DNA of 64,000 bases from Actinoplanes regularis (lineage in GTDB: Bacteria > Actinomycetota > Actinomycetes > Mycobacteriales > Micromonosporaceae), in assembly GCF_900188005.1 (NCBI RefSeq), contig NZ_FZNR01000003.1, positions 310,001-374,000 on the forward strand. Reading direction: 5' to 3'. A program made the translations under genes and the position numbers. Position 1 is the first letter of the stretch. Each line of letters opens with the position of its first letter. Below, one piece after another: positions 26,666 to 35,999 of this stretch. The notes under the pieces are model-generated. The model was not told where the DNA came from. It did no database searches and worked only from the letters and a program-made list of their open reading frames with translations.

Positions 26666-27703
26666 GTGACTGATATCAAGGCGCAAATGGATGTCCTACC
26701 GGGCATCGACCCGCGCGCACCCCTGCTCGAAGTGAGCGACCTGCACGTCGAGTTCCGTACCCAGTACGGTGTGGCCAAGGCCATCAACGGCGCCAACTTC
26801 TGGCTCTCCGCGGGCGAGACGCTGGCGATCCTGGGCGAGTCCGGCTGTGGCAAGTCGGTCACCGCGCAAGCGATCATGGGCATCCTGGACACCCCGCCGG
26901 GCTATGTCACACAGGGCCAGATCAAGTACCGCGGTGTCGACCTGCTGAAGCTGTCGGAGAACGAGCGGCGCAAGGTCCGGGCCAACCGGATCGCGATGAT
27001 CTTCCAGGACGCGCTCTCCGCGCTGAACCCGGTCTACACGGTCGGTTTCCAGCTCGGTGAGGTGTTCCGCAAACACCGCGGAATGTCCCGGAGCGCTGCC
27101 AAGCAGCGCGCGATCGAGTTGCTCGACCAGGTCAAGATTCCGGCCGCCCGGACCCGGGTCGACGACTACCCGCACCAGTTCTCGGGTGGTATGCGGCAGC
27201 GCGTCATGATCGCTATGGCGCTGGCGCTCGACCCCGAGGTGCTGATCGCCGACGAGCCCACCACGGCGCTCGACGTCACGGTGCAGGCGCAGATCATGGG
27301 TCTGCTCGCCGACCTGCAGCGGGAACGCAACATGGGCCTTATCCTGATCACGCACGACATGGGCGTGGTCGCCGACGTGGCCGACCGGATCTCGGTGATG
27401 TACGCGGGCCGGGTCGTCGAGGAGGCGCCGGTCTACGACATCTACTCGCGTCCGGCCCACCCGTACACCCGGGCCCTGCTCGAGTCGATTCCCCGGCTCG
27501 ACATGAAGGGGCAGCAGCTCAGCGTCATTCGCGGCCTGCCGCCGGTACTGACCGACGTCCCGAAGGGCTGTGCCTTCAACCCGCGGTGCGCGTACGCACG
27601 GGACGCCTGCCGGCAGGACCCGGCACCGCCGGTCTACCAGGTGTCGCAGCAGCCGCACCGTACCGCCCGCTGCCACTTCTTCCGGGAGGTCATCGGTGAG
27701 TGA
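26666..27703 (+). CDS. Peptide ABC transporter ATPase, DppD/OppD type
   Basis: 345 aa from GTG 26666; an ATG at 26690 is possible because the ribosome site before the GTG is weak. Walker A GESGCGKS, signature FSGGMRQRVMIAMAL and Walker B LIADEPTTALD are intact. The C-terminal oligopeptide/dipeptide extension contains four cysteines (GCAFNPRCAYARDAC...ARCHF), the pattern that binds an iron-sulfur cluster in some family members. Overlaps the next ATPase gene by 8 bp. Confidence 0.95.
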   Translation: MTDIKAQMDVLPGIDPRAPLLEVSDLHVEFRTQYGVAKAINGANFWLSAGETLAILGESGCGKSVTAQAIMGILDTPPGYVTQGQIKYRGVDLLKLSENERRKVRANRIAMIFQDALSALNPVYTVGFQLGEVFRKHRGMSRSAAKQRAIELLDQVKIPAARTRVDDYPHQFSGGMRQRVMIAMALALDPEVLIADEPTTALDVTVQAQIMGLLADLQRERNMGLILITHDMGVVADVADRISVMYAGRVVEEAPVYDIYSRPAHPYTRALLESIPRLDMKGQQLSVIRGLPPVLTDVPKGCAFNPRCAYARDACRQDPAPPVYQVSQQPHRTARCHFFREVIGE

Positions 27704-28703
27704 CGTCGTCCTCGAGGCCAAGGGTCTGGTCAAGCACTTCCCGATCACCCAGGGCATCGTCTTCAAGAGCAAGGTCGGCGCTGTCCGGGCGGTCGACGGA
27801 GTCGACCTGCACCTGCGCCGTGGCGAGACGCTGGGCGTGGTCGGCGAGTCCGGCTGCGGCAAGTCGACCCTGGCCAAGCTGCTGGTCGGCCTGGAGACGC
27901 CGACCTCCGGCTCGATCAACGTCCGTGGCGAGGACATGGTCCGGCTGAAGGGTGCCGCGCTGCGGCGGGCCCGTCGCAACATCCAGATGGTGTTGCAGGA
28001 CCCGTACACGTCGCTGAACCCCCGGATGACGGTCGGCGACATCATCGGCGAGCCGTTCCAGATCCACCCCGAGGTGGTCCCGAAGAACGGCCGGCAGCGT
28101 GCCGTGCAGGACCTGCTGGACACGGTCGGTCTCAACCCCGACCACATCAACCGGTACCCGCACCAGTTCTCCGGCGGTCAGCGCCAGCGCATCGGCATCG
28201 CCCGCGCGCTCGCGCTCAAGCCCGAGATCATCGTCTGTGACGAGCCGGTGTCGGCGCTCGACGTGTCCATCCAGGCCCAGGTGATCAACCTGCTGGAGCG
28301 GCTGCAGAACGAGTTCGGCCTGTCGTACATCTTCATCGCGCACGACCTCTCGGTGGTCCGGCACATCTCCGACCGGGTCGCCGTGATGTACCTCGGCAAG
28401 GTCATCGAGACCGGTCACGATCACGCGATCTACGACCAGCCGACGCACCCGTACACCCAGGCGCTGCTCTCCGCCGTGCCGGTCCCGGACCCGCGCCTGC
28501 GCGGTCACCGCGACCAGATCGTCCTGGAGGGCGACGTCCCGTCGCCGGCCAACCCGCCGTCGGGTTGCCGCTTCCGCACCCGGTGCTGGAAGGCCACGCA
28601 GCTCTGTGCCGAGCAGGAGCCCCTGCTGCAGGTCCGCGAGCGTTCCCCGCACCCCAGCGCGTGCCACTACGCGGAGATCCGCGACGTCGTGCACCGTCGC
28701 TGA
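27696..28703 (+). CDS. Peptide ABC transporter ATPase, DppF/OppF type
   Basis: 335 aa, GTG at 27696 with GGGAGGTCATCG; the frame extends upstream only inside the preceding gene. Walker A GESGCGKSTLAKLL, signature FSGGQRQRIGIARAL and Walker B IVCDEPVSALD are complete. The C-terminus has the cysteine extension GCRFRTRCWKATQLC. Last gene of the operon, closed by a strong terminator. Confidence 0.95.
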   Translation: MSDVVLEAKGLVKHFPITQGIVFKSKVGAVRAVDGVDLHLRRGETLGVVGESGCGKSTLAKLLVGLETPTSGSINVRGEDMVRLKGAALRRARRNIQMVLQDPYTSLNPRMTVGDIIGEPFQIHPEVVPKNGRQRAVQDLLDTVGLNPDHINRYPHQFSGGQRQRIGIARALALKPEIIVCDEPVSALDVSIQAQVINLLERLQNEFGLSYIFIAHDLSVVRHISDRVAVMYLGKVIETGHDHAIYDQPTHPYTQALLSAVPVPDPRLRGHRDQIVLEGDVPSPANPPSGCRFRTRCWKATQLCAEQEPLLQVRERSPHPSACHYAEIRDVVHRR

Positions 28704-28709
28704 GCAACG

Positions 28710-28755
28710 AACAGCACAGGCCGGGCCGGATCACTCCGTCCCGGCCTGTGCTGTT
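28710..28755 (+). terminator. Terminator of the peptide importer operon
   Basis: Perfect 16-bp stem (arms 28710-28725 and 28740-28755) with a 14-nt loop, 6 bp after the stop codon, ending in CTGTTT. It also lies just past the stop codon of the opposing chorismate mutase gene. Confidence 0.85.
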
Positions 28756-28775
28756 TCCGAGGCGTCGTCCGCCGA

Positions 28776-29144
28776 TTACAGCGGGCCGCGGCCGGAGCGC
28801 AGCAGGAGCAGGGCGACCTGGGTGCCGTCGGGGCCCAGAGCGGTGCGGAAGCGCTCGACGATCTCGCGCTCGCGGGCCAGGACCAGGCGGGTGCCGCCGG
28901 AGGCCATGCGGGTCTTGCCGACCTCCCGGGAGAGCCGGGATCGTTCCAGCCAGAGGTCGATGATCGCCTGATCGATCTCGTCGATCCGCTCGCGCATGCC
29001 GCGGATCTCGCTGGCGGCCAGGGGCTTGCCCGCGCCGGTGTAGTTGTCGGTCCCGGTGGACTCGTCCGGCGTGGCGGCCGCGGGGGAACCGGTGGTCGGA
29101 GACTTGTCGGCGTCGGTGGACTGGGCCATCACGTCGGCGGTCAT
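28776..29144 (-). CDS. Chorismate mutase (AroQ type)
   Basis: 122 aa from the ATG at 29144 (GAGGAGCACAAC). A 40-residue Thr/Ala/Ser-rich N-terminus is followed by the all-helical AroQ domain: IRGMRERIDEIDQAIIDLWLERSRLSREVGKTRMASGG, with the Arg and Lys residues that bind chorismate, then REREIVERF. It converts chorismate to prephenate for Phe and Tyr. The frame stays open 45 codons upstream to an ATG at 29279 without a ribosome site; that segment contains a hairpin and is better read as leader. Monofunctional: no prephenate dehydratase or dehydrogenase domain. Confidence 0.9.
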   Translation of the reverse strand: MTADVMAQSTDADKSPTTGSPAAATPDESTGTDNYTGAGKPLAASEIRGMRERIDEIDQAIIDLWLERSRLSREVGKTRMASGGTRLVLAREREIVERFRTALGPDGTQVALLLLRSGRGPL

Positions 29145-29196
29145 GTTGTGCTCCTCGGGTGCTGGCGCCCCGGACAGGCCGGCCCGGGAAGCAGAC

Positions 29197-29225
29197 AAGC
29201 CCCGGGCTGGGAAAGCCCGGGGCTT
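29197..29225 (-). promoter_or_regulatory. Leader hairpin of the chorismate mutase gene
   Basis: A perfect 12-bp stem (AAGCCCCGGGCT and complement, 5-nt loop) lies 53 bp before the start codon. TACTAT near 29279 could be the -10 box. Codons for Trp, Tyr and Phe precede the stem in the open frame, but there is no run of them. Confidence 0.4.
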
Positions 29226-29426
29226 GAAGTAGGTCTGTCGATCAGGGGCGACCCACGGCTGCCGGACTTCCGGAGCCATAGTAAAAGAATCGCGCCTGCT
29301 GGATCACGAGCCGAGTATGCCCCGCTCCCGGACCGGCCCGCAAGAAAACTGCCCGAACGGTGGGACACGGGTCAGCGGTACGGTGCTCAGGGCGTACAGG
29401 AAAAGGTTTTGCCTGGTCCGGGTGGG

Positions 29427-29456
29427 GGCGGCCCGGCGCCTACGCGCCGGGCCGCC
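29427..29456 (-). terminator. Terminator of the secreted 5'-nucleotidase gene
   Basis: Perfect 13-bp stem GGCGGCCCGGCGC/GCGCCGGGCCGCC with a 4-nt loop, five bases beyond the stop codon on the minus strand. Confidence 0.75.
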
Positions 29457-29461
29457 GGGGG

Positions 29462-31303
29462 TCAGGGGATCGTGGTGATGCGGTCGGCCGGACCCGGCGG
29501 GATGGTGCCGGTGCCGAGCAGCGCGGTCAGGGCGTCGATGTCGAAGCCCGGAGCGGTGACCCGGCCGGTGCCCTGCGCCAGGATGCCGAAACCGTCGCCG
29601 CCGTTGGCCAGGAAGTCGTTCGTGGTGACCAGGTAATCGGCGGCGGGGTCGATCGGGGTGCCGTTCAGGGACAGGTTGCTGATCCTAGAGCCGAGGGCGG
29701 CCGAGGCGCTCCAGGTATAGGTGAGTCCGGCGGAGACCTGGAGGATCTTCGTCGAGGTCTGGCCGCTGTAGCCGGCGAACTGCTGCTCCAGCACGTTCTT
29801 GAGCTGCGCGCCGGTCAGGGTCTGGGTGACCACCAGGTTGTTGAACGGCTGGACGGTGAACGCCTCGCCGTAGGTCACCTGGCCGTAGGCCTCACCGCCG
29901 GACGACTGGTCGGCGTCCAGATCGGCGCGGATGCCACCCGGGTTCATCAGGGCGACGACGGCACCACTGCTCTTGGTGTACGCCAGCTGGGCGTCCGCGA
30001 TCACGTCGCCGAGCGGGCTCTCGCCGGCCGCGTTGCCGGTCCGCGTGATGTCACCGGTGACGGCGCCGACCAGCCGGTTGGCGATCGGGGCGACCGCGGT
30101 GCGGTACTTGTCGGCCACCTTCTTCGCCGCCGCGTCGACGGTGTCCGGGTTCTTTAGGTAGACGCCGGACGCGTCCTTCTTCCAGCCGCCGTTGCCGTCC
30201 GCGACACCGTTCTCCACGATCACGTTCTTCGCGGTGATCTCGGTGAACTTCCCGGTGCGCCGGTCCAGCGAGTAGTCGATGTCGGTGATCAGCTGGCCGT
30301 TGCTCCCGGCGCTGGTGACCACGGTCTCGCCGCTCGCCTTGTTCGGCAGCTTGCACGAGTAGAAGCGGTGGGTGTGCCCGGAGACCACGACGCCGATCTC
30401 CGGGTTGAGGCCCTTGACGATGTCGACCACCGGGCCGGAGAAGCCGGCGCAGTCCGAGACGCCGGGGGTCGGCGTGGCGGAACCCTGCGCGCCGCCCTGG
30501 TGCAGCAGCAGCACCTGGGCCTTGACGCCGAACAGCTTGAGCAGGTTGCTCCACTTGTTCGCCGTCTCCACCTCGTTGGTGAAGTGCACGTTCTTGATGC
30601 CGGCCGGGTTCACGATGCCGGCCGTGCCCTCCAGGGTCAGGCCGATGAAGCCGACCGGCACGCCCTTCACGAGCTTGATCTCGACGGGCGGCAGGATCGG
30701 CAGCCCGGTTTTGTTGTCGATGGTGTTGGCCGCGAGGTAGCTGAACTTCGCGCCCTTGAAGCCGTCGCCGTCCTGGCAGCCGTCGACCGGGTGGCAGCCG
30801 CCGCGCTGGATCCGGATCAGCTCGTCCACACCCTCGTCGAACTCGTGGTTGCCCACCGAGCTGACCTGCAGGCCGACGGTGTTCATCAGCTCGATCGTCG
30901 GCTCGTCGTGGAACGCGGCGCTGACCAGCGGGGTCGCGCCGATCAGGTCACCGGCGCCGACCGTGAGGGTCTCCCGGTCAGCCGCCTTCGCCTCGGCGCG
31001 CAGCTTCTTCAGGTAGGTCGCGAGGTACTCCACACCGCCGGCCGGGGTGCTCGTGCCGCTCGCGTTGACGACCGCGCCGCTGCCGCTGGGCGGGTCGATC
31101 GCGCCGTGGAAGTCGTTGTAGCTGAGGAACCGGCCCTTGACGACGGAGGCGCCGTGGGACGCGCCGTAGCTGGCCGTCACCGGGGTGAACTCGGCGGGCG
31201 GCGCGGCGGCGGCGGACTGGGCGGCGGGCACGGCGGAGAACGCGCCGGCGACGGCGAGCGCGACGGCTGGAACGCCGATCCGCCGCCGAAGTAGAGACTT
31301 CAT
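29462..31303 (-). CDS. Secreted 5'-nucleotidase / metallophosphoesterase
   Basis: 613 aa from ATG 31303 (GAGGGATCGAAGATT); the longer open frame upstream is antisense to pcrA. Signal peptide of about 36 residues. The calcineurin-like metal site is seen in FLSYNDFHGA, VGAGDLIGATP, GNHEFDEG and VVSGHTHRFYSC. The C-terminal 5'-nucleotidase domain (from about 390) contains ALMNPGGIRADL and the aromatic substrate-stacking region YGEAFTVQPFNN. It releases nucleosides and phosphate from extracellular nucleotides. Unlike many Gram-positive relatives there is no LPxTG anchor, so it is probably released. Confidence 0.93.
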   Translation of the reverse strand: MKSLLRRRIGVPAVALAVAGAFSAVPAAQSAAAAPPAEFTPVTASYGASHGASVVKGRFLSYNDFHGAIDPPSGSGAVVNASGTSTPAGGVEYLATYLKKLRAEAKAADRETLTVGAGDLIGATPLVSAAFHDEPTIELMNTVGLQVSSVGNHEFDEGVDELIRIQRGGCHPVDGCQDGDGFKGAKFSYLAANTIDNKTGLPILPPVEIKLVKGVPVGFIGLTLEGTAGIVNPAGIKNVHFTNEVETANKWSNLLKLFGVKAQVLLLHQGGAQGSATPTPGVSDCAGFSGPVVDIVKGLNPEIGVVVSGHTHRFYSCKLPNKASGETVVTSAGSNGQLITDIDYSLDRRTGKFTEITAKNVIVENGVADGNGGWKKDASGVYLKNPDTVDAAAKKVADKYRTAVAPIANRLVGAVTGDITRTGNAAGESPLGDVIADAQLAYTKSSGAVVALMNPGGIRADLDADQSSGGEAYGQVTYGEAFTVQPFNNLVVTQTLTGAQLKNVLEQQFAGYSGQTSTKILQVSAGLTYTWSASAALGSRISNLSLNGTPIDPAADYLVTTNDFLANGGDGFGILAQGTGRVTAPGFDIDALTALLGTGTIPPGPADRITTIP

Positions 31304-31472
31304 AATCTTCGATCCCTCGTCTTCAGTGGACGTTCGAGCAACTCGATCAGACTCCTGGATCGGCCGATCCGGCGCCACCACGACGAGATGACAACTCGAT
31401 TGCCGGCCGCCGATGTCGCCGCCGTTGCGGTGCGACTTCCTGTCAGGGGTTCGGCATACACTTGCTCCCGCG

Positions 31473-33926
31473 ATGCGACCTTCCTCTGAACCTGCCGACG
31501 ATGCCCTGTTCCCGCTGCCCACAGCCGCCGTGGTGCCGCCGGTCAAGCCGGCCCCCGCGGTGCCATCGGCCCGGCCGGTGGCCAGACCCTCCCGGAGTAT
31601 CGATCCGGAGGCGCTCCTGGAAGGCCTGAACGGGCCACAACGGGACGCGGTCACGCACGCCGGCTCCCCGCTGCTGATCGTGGCGGGTGCCGGTTCGGGC
31701 AAGACCCGGGTGCTGACCCACCGGATCGCATACCTGCTGGCGGCGCGGGACGTGCACCCCGGCGAGATCATCGCGATCACGTTCACCAACAAGGCGGCCG
31801 GCGAGATGAAGGAGCGGGTGGCCGACCTGGTCGGCCCGCGCGCCCGGCTGATGTGGGTGTCGACGTTCCACTCGGCCTGCGTCCGGATCCTGCGGGCGGA
31901 GCACGAGCACGCCGGGCTGAAGAGCACCTTCTCGATCTACGACGCGGACGACTCGCGCCGGCTGATGCAGATGGTCGCCCGCGAGCTCGACCTGGACCCG
32001 AAGCGGTACACCGCGCGCGGCCTGGCCGCCCAGGTGTCGAACCTGAAGAACGAGCTGGTCGACCCGGAGGAGTTCAAGGGCAAGGCGAACGGGCCCAACG
32101 AGCGGGCCGTCGCCGAGGCGTACGAGCTGTACCAGCGGCGGCTGCGTGAGGCGCACGCGCTGGACTTCGACGACATCATCATGGCCACGGTGCACCTGTT
32201 CCAGTCGCATCCGCTGGTCGCCGAGGCCTACCGGCGGCGCTTCCGGCACGTGCTGGTCGACGAGTACCAGGACACCAACCACGCGCAGTACACCCTGATC
32301 CGGGAGCTGGTCGGCGTCGCCGGCGGCGAGGTCGAGCCGTCCGAGCTCTGCGTGGTCGGTGACGCGGACCAGTCGATCTACGCGTTCCGCGGCGCGACGA
32401 TCCGCAACATCCTGGAGTTCGAGCGCGACTACCCGGACGCGCGCACGATCCTGCTGGAGCAGAACTACCGCTCCACCCAGACCATCCTCTCCGCGGCCAA
32501 CGCGGTGATCGACCGGAACACGTCACGCAAGCCCAAGCGGCTCTGGAGCGACCAGGGCGCCGGTGAGCAGATCGTCGGGTACGTCGCCGACACCGAGCAC
32601 GCCGAGGCGGACTGGGTGGCCCGGGAGATCGACCGGCTCTCCGACAACCACGATGTCCGCCCCGGTGACGTGGCCGTCTTCTACCGCACCAACAACCAGT
32701 CCCGGGTGTTCGAGGAGGTGTTCATCCGGGTCGGGTTGCCGTACAAGGTGGTCGGCGGGGTGCGCTTCTACGAGCGCAAGGAGGTCCGGGACGCGCTGGC
32801 CTACCTGCGCGCGATCGTGAACTCCGACGACACGGTCAGCGTCCGCCGGGTGCTGAACACCCCGAAGCGGGGGATCGGTGACCGGGCCGAGGCCTGCGTC
32901 GAGGCGCTGTCGAACCGGGACCGGATCTCGTTCGGTGAGGCGCTGCGGCACGCCAAGGGCGCGCCCGGCATCTCCACCCGCGCGGTCAACAGCATCGCCG
33001 ACTTCGTGCAACTCCTCGACGACCTGCGGGAGTTGTCGCTGACCGCCCCGCCGGAGGCGGTGCTCGAGGCGGTGCTGCAACGCTCCGGTCTGCTCAGCGA
33101 GCTGGAGGAGAGCCTCGACCCGCAGGACCAGGGCCGGGTGGAGAACCTGCAGGAGTTGGTGAGCGTCGCCCGGGAGTACACCGAGCGGGTCGAGTCGCAG
33201 GCCGACCCGGAGAACCCCGAGGCGCCGGCGGCCACCCTGGCCGGGTTCCTGGAGCAGGTGGCGCTGGTGGCGGACGCCGACCAGATCCCCAGCGACGACC
33301 CCGACCACCAGGGCGTGGTCACCCTGATGACGCTGCACACCGCGAAGGGCCTGGAGTTCCCGGTGGTGTTCCTGACCGGCATGGAGGACGGCGTCTTCCC
33401 GCACATGCGGGCGATGTCCGACAACACCGAGCTGGAGGAGGAGCGCCGGCTGGCGTATGTCGGGATCACCCGTGCCCGGCAGCGCCTCTACCTCTCCCGG
33501 GCGGTGACCCGGTCGGCGTGGGGGCAGCCGCAGTACAACCCGCCGTCCCGGTTCACCGACGAGTTGCCGACCGAGCTGGTGCGCTGGGCGCGGACGGGTG
33601 GGTCGTACACGTCCTGGTCCGGCACCGGCGGCGGGATCGGTGGCCGGGGCGGGGACCGTCAGCGGGGCGGTGGCTTCGCCGGCGGCACGCCCAAGGCACA
33701 GCGGATCGCCGAGCGGCTCGGGATCGACGGCAGCAAACTGACCACCGCCAGCGAACTCAAGCAGACCCCGAAGGTCGAGGCCGGCGATCGGGTCAACCAC
33801 CAGAGGTACGGCCTGGGCCGGGTCGTCACGGTCGAGGGGCAGGGCGCCGGCGCCCGAGCTCAGATCGACTTCGGTGACCAGGTGATGTGGCTGATCCTCC
33901 GGCACGCCCCGATCGAGAAGATCTAG
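31473..33926 (+). CDS. pcrA: ATP-dependent DNA helicase PcrA/UvrD
   Basis: 817 aa from ATG 31473, with TACACT ten bases upstream as possible -10; the frame opens 20 codons earlier without support. SF1A helicase: Q motif LNGPQRDAVTHAG, Walker A GAGSGKT at 72-78, DEYQDTNHAQY, GDADQSIYAFRGA, QNYRSTQTIL, and motifs V-VI in VTLMTLHTAKGLEF and YVGITRARQRLYL. A Gly-rich linker precedes the C-terminal Tudor-like domain (VNHQRYGLGRVV...IDFGDQVMWL), which binds RNA polymerase in PcrA. The stop codon overlaps that of the opposing M23 gene (CTAG). Confidence 0.97.
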   Translation: MRPSSEPADDALFPLPTAAVVPPVKPAPAVPSARPVARPSRSIDPEALLEGLNGPQRDAVTHAGSPLLIVAGAGSGKTRVLTHRIAYLLAARDVHPGEIIAITFTNKAAGEMKERVADLVGPRARLMWVSTFHSACVRILRAEHEHAGLKSTFSIYDADDSRRLMQMVARELDLDPKRYTARGLAAQVSNLKNELVDPEEFKGKANGPNERAVAEAYELYQRRLREAHALDFDDIIMATVHLFQSHPLVAEAYRRRFRHVLVDEYQDTNHAQYTLIRELVGVAGGEVEPSELCVVGDADQSIYAFRGATIRNILEFERDYPDARTILLEQNYRSTQTILSAANAVIDRNTSRKPKRLWSDQGAGEQIVGYVADTEHAEADWVAREIDRLSDNHDVRPGDVAVFYRTNNQSRVFEEVFIRVGLPYKVVGGVRFYERKEVRDALAYLRAIVNSDDTVSVRRVLNTPKRGIGDRAEACVEALSNRDRISFGEALRHAKGAPGISTRAVNSIADFVQLLDDLRELSLTAPPEAVLEAVLQRSGLLSELEESLDPQDQGRVENLQELVSVAREYTERVESQADPENPEAPAATLAGFLEQVALVADADQIPSDDPDHQGVVTLMTLHTAKGLEFPVVFLTGMEDGVFPHMRAMSDNTELEEERRLAYVGITRARQRLYLSRAVTRSAWGQPQYNPPSRFTDELPTELVRWARTGGSYTSWSGTGGGIGGRGGDRQRGGGFAGGTPKAQRIAERLGIDGSKLTTASELKQTPKVEAGDRVNHQRYGLGRVVTVEGQGAGARAQIDFGDQVMWLILRHAPIEKI

Positions 33927-34744
33927 AACGCGGCGCAGCCGGGGATCTCCACCCCGCGCTCGTGCAGCCACGCGGTCGGCTCGACCGGGTTCTTGTAGTG
34001 CCCCTGGTGCACCTCGAAGTGCAGGTGCGGGCCGGTCGAGCGCCCGGTCGAGCCCTCGTCGCCGATCCGCTGCCCGGCCTGGACGACCTCGCCGGCGGTC
34101 ACCGCGATCCGTGCCAGGTGGCCGTACTGGGTGAGCCAGCCGTTGCCGTGATCGATCAGCACGGCGTTGCCGTACCCCTCGACCGGTTCGGCCCGGACCA
34201 CCACACCCGCCCCGGCGGCGACGATCGGGGCGCCGTCCGGTCCGGCCAGGTCGACACCGGCGTGCAGCCGGCCCCAGCGCTCGCCGAAGCAGGAGGTGAC
34301 CTGGGCCGCCGGGTTCGGGTTCACCCAGTCGGCGCCGGTGCTGTGCATGGTCGACACCCGGATGGGCTTTTCCTTGCGCTTGGCCGGAGCCGCCGCGGCG
34401 AGGATCACGCCGGTGTCGTCCCCGAAACCGGGCTGCCGGGGGTACGCCTTGCCGGGCGCCTCGTCACCGGCCGGCGGGACGATCGGCGGTGCGTCCGGGG
34501 CGTGTGCGGCGGTGCGGCCGTCGCTGGTGGCCTGGTGTGCCGGCGCGGCCGAGGCGGCGCCGGCCGCCCCGATCCCGCCGGCGAGGGTGCCGGCCGCCCC
34601 GATCCCGCCGACGAGGGTGGCGGTCAGCGCGGTGAGCGAGATGGTCGATCGGCTACGGCTGGCGAGGAGGGCTGGGAAGGCCGGGGCGCGGTGCCGGTGC
34701 AGGCGTTCCTGACGGTGCCGTCCGCCTGCTGCTGCGTGCCCCAC
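33923..34744 (-). CDS. Secreted M23 family metallopeptidase
   Basis: 273 aa, GTG at 34744 with GGGAGGGGCATCTCGC. The signal region (about 30-60) contains an in-frame direct repeat of G-G-I-G-A-A-G. The LytM/M23 domain (about 160-265) has the zinc motif residues in RLHAGVDLAGPDG and GPHLHFEVH, so it should cleave peptidoglycan cross-links. It overlaps pcrA by 4 bp tail to tail and is followed upstream by a second M23 gene on the same strand, from a separate promoter. Confidence 0.9.
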   Translation of the reverse strand: MGHAAAGGRHRQERLHRHRAPAFPALLASRSRSTISLTALTATLVGGIGAAGTLAGGIGAAGAASAAPAHQATSDGRTAAHAPDAPPIVPPAGDEAPGKAYPRQPGFGDDTGVILAAAAPAKRKEKPIRVSTMHSTGADWVNPNPAAQVTSCFGERWGRLHAGVDLAGPDGAPIVAAGAGVVVRAEPVEGYGNAVLIDHGNGWLTQYGHLARIAVTAGEVVQAGQRIGDEGSTGRSTGPHLHFEVHQGHYKNPVEPTAWLHERGVEIPGCAAF

Positions 34745-34855
34745 GCGAGATGCCCCTCCCGACGACCGTGATCTGTGCTGCCACGGTTTTGTCGGCCCGG
34801 TCTGGGGAGCGTTGAGGGGTGGGCGGCAGGTTCAACCGACCTGCAACCGAAAGGA

Positions 34856-35617
34856 TCAGGAGTCGGCGCCGGTCGAGGAGAGCATCAGGTACTGCGACTC
34901 GGTCTGCAGCAGGATGTCGACCCCGTGGGCCTGGAGGAACTTGATCGGGTCGGTCGGCGTGCCGTTCACGTGCACCTCGAGGTGCAGGTGCGTGCCGTAC
35001 GAGTACCCGGTGTTGCCCACCTCGCCGACGACCTGACCGGCCTTGACCACGTCGCCCTTCTTCACCAGCAGCCGCCGGGAGTGCGCGTAGATGATCTCGG
35101 TGCCGTCGTCCTGCCGGACGGTGATCGAGTAGCCGTACCCACCGTTGTAGCCGGCCGCGGTGACCGTGCCGCCGTGCACCGCCTTGTACGGCGTGCCGTC
35201 CGGTGCGGCCAGGTCGATGCCGGCGTGCAGTTTGCCGAACCTGACCCCGAACGGAGAGGTGTACTGGTAGTCGTCGACCGGGAGGAGGTAGACCTCGGCG
35301 GCGGCCTCTTCCTCGGTGAGCTTGGCGCCCGCCTTGGCGGCGGCATCGCGGGTCTCGCCGCGGGAAGCCCGGGTGGAGTCACCGCGGTTGTTGATCGCGT
35401 CGGCGGCGGCCTGTGAGTCCTGGGACTGGGACAGGCTCTGCAGGACGTCGGGGCTGACCGTCTTGGCGTCCGGGAAGTTGGCGGCCGCACCGATGGCGAC
35501 GACACCCGCGCCGAGGAAGGCGGCGGCACCGACCGCGGCGTAACGGCTGCGCGGAGGGGTGGGTACGCGGCGGCGGCCGCGATAGCGATCGGGCTCAGAC
35601 GACAAGCGCTGGCGCAC
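34856..35617 (-). CDS. Membrane-anchored M23 family metallopeptidase
   Basis: 253 aa from GTG 35617, chosen because GGAGGG lies six bases upstream; a start at 35731 is possible but has no ribosome site. Basic N-terminus, one membrane helix at about 26-47, a Gln/Ala/Ser-rich coiled region (50-100), then the M23 domain with GKLHAGIDLAAPDGTPY and THLHLEVH. Conserved beside pcrA in actinomycetes. Acts on peptidoglycan at the outer membrane face. Differs from its neighbour by having a coiled linker and an anchor instead of a cleaved signal. Confidence 0.9.
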   Translation of the reverse strand: MRQRLSSEPDRYRGRRRVPTPPRSRYAAVGAAAFLGAGVVAIGAAANFPDAKTVSPDVLQSLSQSQDSQAAADAINNRGDSTRASRGETRDAAAKAGAKLTEEEAAAEVYLLPVDDYQYTSPFGVRFGKLHAGIDLAAPDGTPYKAVHGGTVTAAGYNGGYGYSITVRQDDGTEIIYAHSRRLLVKKGDVVKAGQVVGEVGNTGYSYGTHLHLEVHVNGTPTDPIKFLQAHGVDILLQTESQYLMLSSTGADS

Positions 35618-35999
35618 GAACAACCCTCCGTCGGTGGCATTGCGGCGGCGCGCTCTGCCCCGCGTCAAGCGGTTAACGAGTGTCGGCCGGGCGGTCGCTT
35701 GGGGGTGAACCTCTGCGACAGCCGTGGCCACGTTAACGAAACGGCAGCCGCGTCACAAGTCGCAGCGCCAATTTCATGACAGTTCCGCGCCGGTATTGAT
35801 CAGCTATTGTCCGAATTGGTTACGTTTCTCGGAACACCAATTAGCAACGGTCTGTGATCGCGTATAAAACGGAAAGTAATGTGACCGGCGCAACTGTTCC
35901 CTCGCCGTGTCCAGGTGCGGGGTGCTACCCGTGGCCCGGGGCGGCGGGTTACCGTTCGTTCAGCTGGACACCGAGGTCCTTGGCTCAAGAGGGGTTGGC
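35618..35999. promoter_or_regulatory. Divergent intergenic region M23 / icmB
   Basis: 382 bp with an AT-rich section at 35790-35885 (for example GCTATTG, CGTATAAAAC), the best candidate for promoters in both directions. GTTAAC occurs at 35672-35677 and 35733-35738. I looked for a c-di-AMP (ydaO) riboswitch, which often precedes wall hydrolases in actinobacteria, and do not see its conserved core. Confidence 0.45.

Noticed and set aside
35618..35731. Longer N-terminus of the second M23 peptidase (GTG at 35731)
   Set aside because: No ribosome site there, whereas GGAGGG lies six bases before the GTG at 35617.
35618..35760. c-di-AMP (ydaO) riboswitch upstream of the M23 gene
   Set aside because: Expected for wall hydrolases in actinobacteria, but the conserved core segments of that riboswitch are not present; only scattered GC-rich pairing.
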